Assembly: GCA_025999455.1 (NCBI GenBank)
Contig: AP024683.1
Location: 3,164,451-3,228,450 of the forward strand
Length of the DNA stretch: 64,000 nt
Origin: Geminicoccaceae bacterium
GTDB lineage: Bacteria > Pseudomonadota > Alphaproteobacteria > Geminicoccales > Geminicoccaceae
Direction of reading: 5' to 3'
The first letter of the stretch is position 1; each line of letters starts with the position of its first letter. Below the pieces are notes generated by a model. It was not told the origin of the DNA. It saw only the letters and a list, made by a program, of their open reading frames with translations, and did no database searches. The translations under genes were made by a program, and so were the position numbers. This document shows, piece by piece, positions 20,405 through 27,976 of the stretch.

Positions 20405-21589
20405 ATGACGCTCCGGGCGCGGCTCTACGAGCTCGTCGAGGACGAGGAGGCGAGCGGCCCCGCGGTCCGGGTGGTGCGGCGCGGCCTCGCCTTTTCGATC
20501 GTGGCGGCCGTGCTGCTCGTCGTGCTCGAATCGATCGAGCCCGTGGCCGAGCGGTTCGGATCCGCGCTCGCCGCGGCCGAGCTCGCCTTCATGATCCTCT
20601 TCTCGCTCGAATACGCGCTCCGGCTCTGGGTGGCGGTCGAGGATCGGGCCGGCCGCTACGGCCATCCTGTGGTCGGGCGCTTGCGGTGGGCCGCGACGCC
20701 GTCGGCGCTCGTCGACCTCGTGGCCGTCCTGCCCTTCTGGCTCGCACCGTTCCTGCCGGCCGACCTCTTCCTCCTCCGTCTCCTGCGCCTGTTGCGGATC
20801 CTCAAGATCGTCCGGCTCGCGCCGGCGCTCGCGACCTTCCAGGTCGTCCTCCACGCCCAGCGCCGCCAGCTCGCCGCGGTGGGGCTCCTGCTCGCGATCC
20901 TCCTCCTCCTACTCGCCGGAGCCATGCACGCGATCGAGGGGCGCGCCCAGCCCGAGGCCTTCGGCTCGATCCCCAAGGCGCTCTATTGGGCCGTCGTGAC
21001 CCTCGCCACGGTGGGTTACGGCGACGTCGTCCCCGTGACCCCGCTCGGCCGCATCGTCGCGGGGGGTGCCGCGCTCTTGAGCCTCGCCACGATCGCCTTC
21101 CCCACGGCGATCCTGGGCGCCGGGTTCGTGCGCGAGATGCAGCAGCAGGATTTCCTCGCGCGGGCGAGCATGGTGGCCTGCGTCCCGCTCTTCCGCCATC
21201 TGCCGCCCGCCCAGCTCGCCGAGATCACGGCCCTTCTCCACCAGCGCAACTTGCCGCCGCGCTACACGGTGATCCGCCGGGGCGAGCATCCCGAGGCCAT
21301 GTATTTCATCGACCAGGGTCGGGTGGTCATGCGCTTGGGCGAGCGACGGGTCGTGCTCGGCCCCGGCAGCTTCTTCGGCGAGCTCGCCCTCCTCGAGGGC
21401 CGACCGCGGGAAGCGACCGTCATCACGCTCACCGCCTGCCGGCTGCTCGAGCTCGACGCCGGCGATTTCCACCGGCTGATCGGCGGCGACCCGGAATTGC
21501 GCCGCAACCTGCTCGCCGAGGCGCGCGAGCGCGCCCGGGCGATCGGCCATCCGCCGCCCGGCGAGGCCGAGACCGACGCGGCTTCCTGA
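20405..21589 (+). CDS. Six-TM voltage-type K+ channel with cyclic-nucleotide-binding domain
   Basis: An inner-membrane potassium channel subunit of 394 residues. Six helices include an S4-like segment with a basic residue every third position (R125, R128, R131, K134, R137). The selectivity filter is TVGYGD at 202-207 in a pore loop ending VVP. A cytoplasmic cNMP-binding domain follows (about 250-375), with FGELALLEGRPREATV as the phosphate-binding cassette including the conserved Gly-Glu and Arg. This matches MloK1-like bacterial CNG channels. The exact nucleotide cannot be told. There is no dedicated cyclase nearby. Confidence 0.92.
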   Translation: MTLRARLYELVEDEEASGPAVRVVRRGLAFSIVAAVLLVVLESIEPVAERFGSALAAAELAFMILFSLEYALRLWVAVEDRAGRYGHPVVGRLRWAATPSALVDLVAVLPFWLAPFLPADLFLLRLLRLLRILKIVRLAPALATFQVVLHAQRRQLAAVGLLLAILLLLLAGAMHAIEGRAQPEAFGSIPKALYWAVVTLATVGYGDVVPVTPLGRIVAGGAALLSLATIAFPTAILGAGFVREMQQQDFLARASMVACVPLFRHLPPAQLAEITALLHQRNLPPRYTVIRRGEHPEAMYFIDQGRVVMRLGERRVVLGPGSFFGELALLEGRPREATVITLTACRLLELDAGDFHRLIGGDPELRRNLLAEARERARAIGHPPPGEAETDAAS

Positions 21590-21597
21590 GACCCCCC

Positions 21598-22479
21598 TCA
21601 GCTCGCGAAGAAGCGGGCGAGGGCGGCAGCGGTCGCCTCGGGCGCCTCTTCGGGGAGGAAATGGCCGCAAGGTAGCGCACCGCCCTCGACCGGCCCCGCG
21701 GCTTTTTCCCGCCAGGTCGCGAGCACGTCGAAGCGGCGGTGCATGAGGCCCTGCTCGCCCCACAGCACGAGGAGCGGGCAAGCGATCCGCCGCTCGGCAT
21801 CGGCGGCGTCGTGCTCGAGGTCGATCGTCGCGGCGGCGCGGTAATCCTCGCAGCTCGCGTGGATCGTCGCCGGGTCGCGGAAGGCCGTGCGGTAGGCCTC
21901 GAGCGCCGGGCCGCGGAAGGGTGCGAGGTCGCGCGTGCCCGACCAGCGGGCCAAGAGCGTCTCGAGCCAGAGATCCGGGTCGGCGCCGATCATCCGCTCC
22001 GGCAAGGGCGCGGGTTGGGCCAAGAAGAACCAGTGGAAATAGCCCAGGGCGAGCTCGCGGTCGGTGGCCGCGAAGACCGTCCGGGTCGGCACGATGTCGA
22101 GGACGGCGAGCCTTTCGACCTTCTCGGGATGGTCGAGAGCGAGGCGGTGGGCGACCCGGCCGCCCCGATCGTGCCCCGCGACCGAAAAGCGCGCAAAGCC
22201 GAGTGCCGTGGCGAGCTCCACGATGTCGGCCGCACTCGCCCGCTTGGCGTAGGTCCGGTGCTCCGGGTCCCCGGGTGGCTTCACCGAAGCGCCGTAGCCG
22301 CGCAGATCGGGGCAAATGACGGTGTGACGCGCGGCGAGGATCGGCGCCACCCGGTGCCACATGACGTGGTTCTGCGGATAGCCGTGGAGCAGGAACAGAG
22401 GCGGGCCCGAGCCGCCGATCCGCACCGCGATCTCACCCGGCGTGCAGCGCACCCGGCGCAGCTCGAAGCCTTCGAACAT
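21598..22479 (-). CDS. Alpha/beta hydrolase, fluoroacetate-dehalogenase-like
   Basis: Likely a hydrolytic dehalogenase of haloacetates. The 293-residue protein carries the set known from fluoroacetate dehalogenase: nucleophile D104 with R105 and R108 (GHDRGGR), acid D128 (VLDIVPT), halide-binding H149-W150 (YFHWFFLAQPAP), Y213 and general base H273 (CGHFLPEE). By my count the first five positions equal those of the Burkholderia FA1 enzyme, and the last two are offset by one or two. H-W at the halide site is what separates defluorinating enzymes from ordinary epoxide or ester hydrolases. It stands alone, divergent from the DUF1127 gene. An epoxide-hydrolase activity cannot be excluded. Confidence 0.85.
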   Translation of the reverse strand: MFEGFELRRVRCTPGEIAVRIGGSGPPLFLLHGYPQNHVMWHRVAPILAARHTVICPDLRGYGASVKPPGDPEHRTYAKRASAADIVELATALGFARFSVAGHDRGGRVAHRLALDHPEKVERLAVLDIVPTRTVFAATDRELALGYFHWFFLAQPAPLPERMIGADPDLWLETLLARWSGTRDLAPFRGPALEAYRTAFRDPATIHASCEDYRAAATIDLEHDAADAERRIACPLLVLWGEQGLMHRRFDVLATWREKAAGPVEGGALPCGHFLPEEAPEATAAALARFFAS

Positions 22480-22805
22480 CACCCCTCTCCCCCGAGCACG
22501 AGCGGGTCGACCAGCCGCTCGAGCCCCTCGACGTTCCGGCCCGGCCGCACCGCCGACACCGATGCTCTGCTTACTCCCGGGGCGCGGCGTCGGCCATCCC
22601 GGCGAACGCGCCCCGCCCCGTCGCGGCGGTGCTCGGCCCGCCGGCCCGGCGGGTGCCGGTTCGATGCGACGCCGGCAATGCTGCATTGCAGCAAGAACGC
22701 TCCCGGTCCCGTGAGGCGAAGCCCATATCGCGTGTCGCCAAGGCCACGGCCTCGAAGGGCTCGTGGCTTTTTCGCGACAGTCGGATCGGACCTGAGGAGA
22801 CCACG
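22480..22805. other. Divergent intergenic region, 326 bp
   Basis: Lies between the divergent hydrolase (minus) and DUF1127 (plus) genes. It holds the TGC-rich palindrome at 22679-22693 (listed separately) and presumably two promoters. No further gene is supported. Confidence 0.6.
22679..22693. promoter_or_regulatory. PhaR-type palindrome TGCTGCATTGCAGCA
   Basis: A perfect odd palindrome with 7-bp arms (TGCTGCA-T-TGCAGCA). It contains CTGC-N3-GCAG, the form reported for PhaR, the polyhydroxybutyrate-responsive repressor of alphaproteobacteria. It sits 113 bp upstream of the DUF1127 start. The palindrome is directly visible; the regulator is inferred. Confidence 0.5.
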
Positions 22806-23036
22806 ATGACCATCACGAGCCTCGCGGGGCGCGGCTTCGCGGCGGACGTCCGCGGGCGGCGCGGCTTCTTGGCCGACCTGCTCGCCCGGCTCGTCGCCTG
22901 GTGGGACGAGCGTCGGCGGATCGCCCGCACGATCGCCGAGCTCGAGCAGCTGAGCGACGCCGAGCTCGCCGACATCGGCATCAGTCGGGCCGACATCGCC
23001 CGGGTGGCGCGCCGCAGCGTCCATCGCGAGCTCTGA
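22806..23036 (+). CDS. DUF1127 small protein
   Basis: A 76-residue protein ending in a DUF1127 module: LARLVAWWDERRRIARTIAELEQLSDAELADIGISR. Two aromatic residues, a basic stretch and LxxLSDxELxDIGISR are the hallmark. Arg-rich DUF1127 proteins in alphaproteobacteria have been linked to RNA turnover and to phosphate or carbon metabolism. GAGGAG lies eight bases before the ATG. A PhaR-type palindrome upstream suggests a link with carbon storage. Confidence 0.88.
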   Translation: MTITSLAGRGFAADVRGRRGFLADLLARLVAWWDERRRIARTIAELEQLSDAELADIGISRADIARVARRSVHREL

Positions 23037-23046
23037 GGGCATCCGG

Positions 23047-23069
23047 CGGCGGGTCGGCGGCTCCCGCCG
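23047..23069. terminator. GC hairpin between convergent genes
   Basis: A 7-bp perfect stem (CGGCGGG/CCCGCCG) with a 9-base loop lies in the 48-bp gap between the convergent DUF1127 and CBS-DUF294 genes. There is no T-run, so it could be a bidirectional stop aid or 3'-end protector. Confidence 0.3.
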
Positions 23070-23084
23070 GCCCGCCGGCCGGCC

Positions 23085-24548
23085 TCAGAGCAAGGCGCCG
23101 GTGAGCTCGCTCTTGAGCCGGGTGCGGAAGTCGTTGATCGCCTTGAAGGCCTCGCGCAGCGATTCGCGCTCCCGGTCGGTGAGGCTGCGCGGGTCGAGGA
23201 AGTTACCGACCGGTCGACCGGCCTCGTAATCGGCGAGCTGCTGGCGGAGCTGCAGCCCGGTCACGAGGGCGAAGGCGGCGCGCAGATGGTCGGCCTCGTC
23301 CGCGGTCGTCGCGCCGATCGCGAGGAGCCCGTCGATCCGGGCGAGCGTGCCGGTCGCCGCCACGCCGTGGCGCAAGGCCATGAGGCGGACGGCCTCGGCG
23401 AGCGGCAAGGTGCCCATGAGCTTGAGGTTGATCTGGCCCCGGTGCGCCGGGTCCTGGCGTTCGGTGATGAAGCGGTTGAAGAACCCGACCGCCGCCCGGT
23501 GATCGGCCTGGATCCCGAACATCTCGCGTAAGAAAGCCGGGTTCGCCGGCGCCGTCTCGGTCACGAAGGCGCGCAGCTCCTCGGCGAGCGCCCGCTCGCC
23601 CCAGACCGGCAGAAAGTCGAAGAAGATGTCGCAGGCCAAGAGCATGGCCTCGTGCTTCTTGCGCATCCAGCCGGCGACTTGCGCCTTCCATTGCGAGAGC
23701 GTCTTGCGCCAGAGCGGGTTGGTCGCCATCACCCCGCCCTTGCAGAGGGGAAAGCCGAGCGTGTCCAGCGCCCGGGTCATCCGCTCGGCGCACTCGATGA
23801 ACCAGGGATCGATCGCGGCGTGCGCCTCGTCGGGATAGTCGGCGAGGACGAAGCCGTTGTCCTGGTCGGGGAAGAGGAAGCTCTCCCGCCGCCCGCCCGA
23901 GCCCATGACGATCGCCGCGAAAGGAACGGGCGGCGGCCCCCAGCCTTCCGCCTCCATGCCGGCGACCAGCAGCCGCAGCACGCGGCGGTAGATGTCGTTG
24001 TTGATGTCGGAGACGAGCGCTTGGATCTCCGGGGCCGGCACGGCGTCGTTCAGGAGGGCTCGGGCGAGCTGGACCTGGGCCGCCTTGATCTGGGCGAGGC
24101 CCGCCATGCTGTCCTCGTGGGTGAGCCGGTCGATCTGCTCGACCAGATGCCCGGTCGCGACGGCGAGCGCGTCGTGCAGGAAGAGCATGCCGACGAGGCG
24201 ACCGGCCTCGTCGACCACCGGCATGTGGCGCAGCCGCTTGCGGCGCATGAAGCCGATCGCCTGGTAGAGCTGGTCGTCGGCGCGGATCGTGAGGACCGGT
24301 CGGGTCATGAGGCCGTCGATCGGCTGGTCGCCGATCCGCCGACAGGCGATCCGTCGGACCACGTCCTGCTCGGTCAAGATGCCGCGGATCGTGCCGTCGG
24401 TGTCGGTGACGACCGCTGCCGAGGCGCGGGTCGCGGCCATGCGCGCCACGGTCTCGGCGGCGGTGCTGCCGAGCGGGACGACGACCGGGGGTTCCACCAT
24501 GTGGTCCCGCACCAGGTGGCGGAAGACCGCCGTCTGCGAATGGGGCAT
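23085..24548 (-). CDS. CBS-domain DUF294 nucleotidyltransferase-like protein
   Basis: A 487-residue cytosolic protein. Two CBS domains (about 8-130) should bind an adenine nucleotide. A DUF294 nucleotidyltransferase-like domain follows (GSGGRRESFLFPDQDNGFV, the G-S then D-x-D pattern of the Pol-beta fold), then a helical C-terminal DUF294 region. The architecture recalls GlnD-like uridylyltransferases, but the substrate is unknown. In many proteobacteria such genes sit with an SSF-kinase and a DnaQ-like exonuclease, both of which lie 5.5 kb away here. GAGGAG precedes the ATG. Confidence 0.9.
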   Translation of the reverse strand: MPHSQTAVFRHLVRDHMVEPPVVVPLGSTAAETVARMAATRASAAVVTDTDGTIRGILTEQDVVRRIACRRIGDQPIDGLMTRPVLTIRADDQLYQAIGFMRRKRLRHMPVVDEAGRLVGMLFLHDALAVATGHLVEQIDRLTHEDSMAGLAQIKAAQVQLARALLNDAVPAPEIQALVSDINNDIYRRVLRLLVAGMEAEGWGPPPVPFAAIVMGSGGRRESFLFPDQDNGFVLADYPDEAHAAIDPWFIECAERMTRALDTLGFPLCKGGVMATNPLWRKTLSQWKAQVAGWMRKKHEAMLLACDIFFDFLPVWGERALAEELRAFVTETAPANPAFLREMFGIQADHRAAVGFFNRFITERQDPAHRGQINLKLMGTLPLAEAVRLMALRHGVAATGTLARIDGLLAIGATTADEADHLRAAFALVTGLQLRQQLADYEAGRPVGNFLDPRSLTDRERESLREAFKAINDFRTRLKSELTGALL

Positions 24549-24702
24549 CGACCGGCTCCTCGGACCGGGGCACGCGACCGATCTTGGCGGCCGCGCGCGG
24601 AAGGCGCCACCGGGTATCTGCGCGCGACCTGCGCCGTTCCGCTCGCCGGGTCGATCGTACCGCGGGGCGCGGTCGTCTTGGCTCGACGGGGCGATCGGAT
24701 GT

Positions 24703-25833
24703 ATGAGTGGCGGCACGTCGCGGCGCCCGCTCCGGCGCATCCCGGCCACGTCAGGAACGGCGCGAAACTTGACCGATCCGGCCCCTGTCACACTCTGCAT
24801 CGTCAATTACAACGGGCTCCGGCACCTCGAGCGCACGCTGCCGGCCGTGCGCGCGATCGCCGACGAGTTCGTCGAGATCCTGCTCGTCGACAACGCCTCG
24901 ACGGACGGCAGTCCGGCCTACGTCGAGAAGCATTTCCCCGAGCTGCGGATCGTCCGTCTCGACCGCAACGACGGGCCGGGTGCGGCACGCAACGCCGGAC
25001 TCGCGGCGGCGCGTACGGATCTCGTGTTCTTCGTCGACAACGACGTCATGCCCGAGCCGGGTTGCGCCGCCCGGCTCGCCGCGGCCCTCGCCGCGAACCC
25101 GCGCGCCGCGGTCGCGGCCTTGCGGATCCTCTACGCCCACGAGCCCGACATCGTGCAGTACGACGGCGCGGACAATCATTATCTCGGGCTCATGATCCTC
25201 CACCACAAGGACGTGCCCAAGGACGAGGCCGGGGCGGAGGTGCGGGCCGTCGACGGGGTCGTGAGTGCCGCGTTCGTGGTGGCCCGCTCGCGGCTCGCCG
25301 GCGAGGCGTTCGATCCGAATTTCTTCATCTACGTCGAGGATCACGATTTCGGCTTGCGGCTACGGCTCATCGGCGCCGAGATCCTTTCCGTCCCCGCAGC
25401 GGTCTGCTTGCACGGCGACGGGAGCGACGGCCTCTCGGTTCGGGCGGTCGGCAGCTACACGAGCCGCCGTGCTCATCTCCTCATCCGCAACCGCTGGCTC
25501 TTGATCCTGAAGAACTATACCGGCCGGACGCTTCTCGTGCTCTCCCCGCCGCTCCTGGCCTTCGAGGTCGCCCAACTGTTGATCGCGATCAAGAAAGGCT
25601 GGTTGCCGGAATGGTGGGCCGCACTGCGCTGGCTCGTCGCGCATCGCCGCGAAGTCCTCGCCGAGCGACGGCGGATCCAAGCCAGGCGGCGGGTTCCGGA
25701 TCGCGCGATCCTGCGCGGCGGTGCGGTGCCGTTCCGTGCGGAGCTCACCACGAGCCCGGCCGAGCGGCTCTTGCGCCGGCTCTTCGACGGCTTCGCCATC
25801 GCCTACTGGCGGTTGGCGGCCGGGCTGCTCTGA
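24703..25833 (+). CDS. GT2-family glycosyltransferase
   Basis: A GT-A-fold transferase of 376 residues, probably adding a sugar to a lipid-linked glycan at the inner face of the membrane. It has VTLCIVNYNGL at the start of the fold, DNASTDGS, the metal-binding VDNDVMPEPG, and DPNFFIYVEDHDFGLR, typical of rhamnosyl- or galactosyl-type GT2 enzymes (WcaA/RfbF-like). A hydrophobic stretch near residue 290 may dip into the membrane. The ATG at 24703 gives a low-complexity N-terminus; a TTG at 24769, just before the fold, is an alternative start. It opens the glycan-type locus that runs to 35.6 kb. Confidence 0.88.
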   Translation: MSGGTSRRPLRRIPATSGTARNLTDPAPVTLCIVNYNGLRHLERTLPAVRAIADEFVEILLVDNASTDGSPAYVEKHFPELRIVRLDRNDGPGAARNAGLAAARTDLVFFVDNDVMPEPGCAARLAAALAANPRAAVAALRILYAHEPDIVQYDGADNHYLGLMILHHKDVPKDEAGAEVRAVDGVVSAAFVVARSRLAGEAFDPNFFIYVEDHDFGLRLRLIGAEILSVPAAVCLHGDGSDGLSVRAVGSYTSRRAHLLIRNRWLLILKNYTGRTLLVLSPPLLAFEVAQLLIAIKKGWLPEWWAALRWLVAHRREVLAERRRIQARRRVPDRAILRGGAVPFRAELTTSPAERLLRRLFDGFAIAYWRLAAGLL

Positions 25834-25842
25834 GCCGCGGAC

Positions 25843-27102
25843 GTGGCGCTCGCGGAGCCGGCCGCGACCGGGCGGCCCGTCGCGACGCGCGGCGGCGGCC
25901 GCAGGCTTCGGATCTGCTACCTCGTCCCGGGCCACGGGCTGCTGTCGACCGTCGGCCCCTCGCGCAACGTGCTCTCTCTGGCGCGTGCACTTTCGGCGTA
26001 CGCGGATGTGACGGTCGCCTTCCGCTACCGGCTCGAAGACCGCGTGCCGGACGGGCTCCAGCTGATCGAGCTCGAGCCCGAGAAGCGCCCGGCACGAGTG
26101 ATCGACGACGCGGCGATGCGCGGTATCGGCCTCGCCGAGTTCGCCCGCTACGTGGCGAGATTGCGGCGGTTCGTGCGCGACTCCTTCGGCCGCTTCGACG
26201 TCTTCCTTGAGAAGAGCTGGATCCTCTCGGGCCATCTCTCCGCCTACGGTCTGTCGCGTGGCATTCCGGGCGTGCCGGTCGAGAACGTCGTGCCGAGTGC
26301 CGCGCGGCACGTCGGTGCCGGGCTCGCCAAGCGTCTGCGGGTCGAGATCGGCCGCCGCCTCGCCGGACCGGCCCTCCGCCGGGTCCCGGTGGTGCTCGCC
26401 GAGACCGAGCAGCTGAAGGCGCAGATCGTCGAGGTCTGGGGTGTGGCACCCGAGCGCGTCACCGTGGTCCCGCTCGGCGTCGACCGCGAGCTGTTCCGGC
26501 CACGCGACCAGACCGAGGCGCGCCGGGCCCTCGGGCTCGCTCTCGACCGAACGATCCTCCTCTACGTGGGCGTGCTCGACGAGACCCACACTTTGGACGG
26601 GATCATCGACGCGGTGCTCACACTTCGGCCGACCGGTCTCGAATTGCACGTCGTGGGTGACGGGCCGCGCCGCGCCTCGTACGCCGAAAAGGCCTCGACC
26701 TCGGGCGGCACCGTGATATTGCACGGGCGCGTGCCGCACACCGCCGTCCCGATCTGGATCGCCGCCGCCGATCTCTGCCTCGCACCCTACGAGCCGCGCG
26801 CCTTCGCCACCGGAGCTCTGGGCTATTCGACGATGAAGGTTCCCGAATATCTCTCGGTCGGCCGGCCGGTCGCGGGCAGCCCGAGCGCGCGGATGCGCGA
26901 GCTCCTGCGCGACGGCGAACTCGGCTTCGAGATTCCGGCCGACGCCGCCTCCTGGCGCGCGTTCCTCGAGCGACTGCCGGATCGCGAGCAGCTCGCGGCG
27001 ATGGGCCGGGCGGCCTTGCGCCATCCCCAGCCTTCCTGGGACGACACCGCGCGCGGCTACCTCACCGCCTGCGAGCGCGCGCTCGCGAGCCTCGGGAGAT
27101 GA
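25843..27102 (+). CDS. GT4-family glycosyltransferase (group 1)
   Basis: A GT-B-fold transferase of 419 residues. The N-terminal Rossmann half begins RICYLVPGHGLLSTVGPSRN. The C-terminal half has VVPLGVDRELF, LLYVGVLDETHTLDG, LHVVGDGPRR and the nucleotide-sugar site around APYEP...MKVPEYLSVGRPV. It follows the GT2 gene by 10 bp and overlaps the next gene by four (ATGA). The GTG start is supported by spacing after the GT2 stop. The donor sugar cannot be told. Confidence 0.9.
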   Translation: MALAEPAATGRPVATRGGGRRLRICYLVPGHGLLSTVGPSRNVLSLARALSAYADVTVAFRYRLEDRVPDGLQLIELEPEKRPARVIDDAAMRGIGLAEFARYVARLRRFVRDSFGRFDVFLEKSWILSGHLSAYGLSRGIPGVPVENVVPSAARHVGAGLAKRLRVEIGRRLAGPALRRVPVVLAETEQLKAQIVEVWGVAPERVTVVPLGVDRELFRPRDQTEARRALGLALDRTILLYVGVLDETHTLDGIIDAVLTLRPTGLELHVVGDGPRRASYAEKASTSGGTVILHGRVPHTAVPIWIAAADLCLAPYEPRAFATGALGYSTMKVPEYLSVGRPVAGSPSARMRELLRDGELGFEIPADAASWRAFLERLPDREQLAAMGRAALRHPQPSWDDTARGYLTACERALASLGR

Positions 27103-27533
27103 GCTTGGGCGCCTATCAGCTCGCCGCGTTCGCGCATCTCGTGCTCGCCGTGTTCGTCACCGGCTACGCGCTCTTCTGGGCGATCATGGCGCTCGCGCTC
27201 CGCCGCGTTTCGAGCCCGGCCGAGACCGAGACCCATCTCGCCACGGTGGCCGCTGCCCGCTGGCCGCACGTGCTCGTCCCGTGGCACTTGCGACTGCGCT
27301 TGCCGCTCGTCGGCTGGCTCCTGTTCGCCGCGGCGATCGCGAGCGGGCTCCTCGTGGGGGCGCTCGGCGGGCCGCGCGAGCTCGGCCTCGCCTTCTGGCT
27401 GAAGCTCGCGGCCCTCCTCGCCGTCCTCGCGGTGCATGCGAGCCTCGCGCGGCGGCCACGACCGCTCACGGCCTGGGCGGGCCTGCCGCTCGTGCTGCTC
27501 GTCCTCCTGCTCTCCGTCCCGCTGGTCCGCTGA
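27099..27533 (+). CDS. Small polytopic membrane protein (144 aa)
   Basis: No family recognised. Four predicted transmembrane helices (about 8-30, 65-88, 95-113, 120-142) and a charged cytoplasmic loop (LRRVSSPAETETHLATVAAARWPH) are visible. A histidine lies in helix 1 (AFAHLVLAV). It is embedded in the glycan locus with ATGA coupling to the GT4 gene and is followed 11 bp later by a second membrane protein of the same size and layout; the two may form one complex. Confidence 0.75.
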   Translation: MSLGAYQLAAFAHLVLAVFVTGYALFWAIMALALRRVSSPAETETHLATVAAARWPHVLVPWHLRLRLPLVGWLLFAAAIASGLLVGALGGPRELGLAFWLKLAALLAVLAVHASLARRPRPLTAWAGLPLVLLVLLLSVPLVR

Positions 27534-27544
27534 GGGGTACCGGG

Positions 27545-27976
27545 GTGAGCCTGTACCACGTCCTCGTCGCCCTGCACCTCCTCGCCGTGGCGCTCTGGAT
27601 CGGCCACATGTTCGTCTGGTCGATCCTCGTCGGGCCCGCCTTGAAGCGGGTCGAGCCCGAAGCGACCGCGGCCTTTTTGCGCGAGCGCATGGTCTATCTG
27701 GGGGGCCTCGGCTGGCCGGCGCTCGCGGTCCTCGTACCGACCGGTCTCTACCTCCTCTGGCTGCGGGGGATCGGACCGGGCGAGCTCGTCACACTCGGCT
27801 TCCTCGACCGGCCGGACGGCGGCCCGATCGCACTCAAGCTCGCCCTCGTGCTCTGGATGATCTTCTACCAGAGCATCTGGGGCCACCGGCCGGCGCCGAT
27901 CGCGAACTGGGTCAACATCGCCGCCGCCCTCGTGATTCTCGCCTGCTCGGTCGTGATCGTACGGGGCTGGGCATGA
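27545..27976 (+). CDS. CopD-like small membrane protein (143 aa)
   Basis: Four hydrophobic helices. Helix 1 reads LHLLAVALWIGHMFVWSIL with two histidines one turn or more apart, as in CopD-type and related membrane haem or copper proteins. Metal binding is only a guess. The stop overlaps the start of the first AlkP-superfamily gene by four bases. Together with the preceding membrane protein it sits between the glycosyltransferases and the AlkP/oxidoreductase genes. Confidence 0.72.
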   Translation: MSLYHVLVALHLLAVALWIGHMFVWSILVGPALKRVEPEATAAFLRERMVYLGGLGWPALAVLVPTGLYLLWLRGIGPGELVTLGFLDRPDGGPIALKLALVLWMIFYQSIWGHRPAPIANWVNIAAALVILACSVVIVRGWA

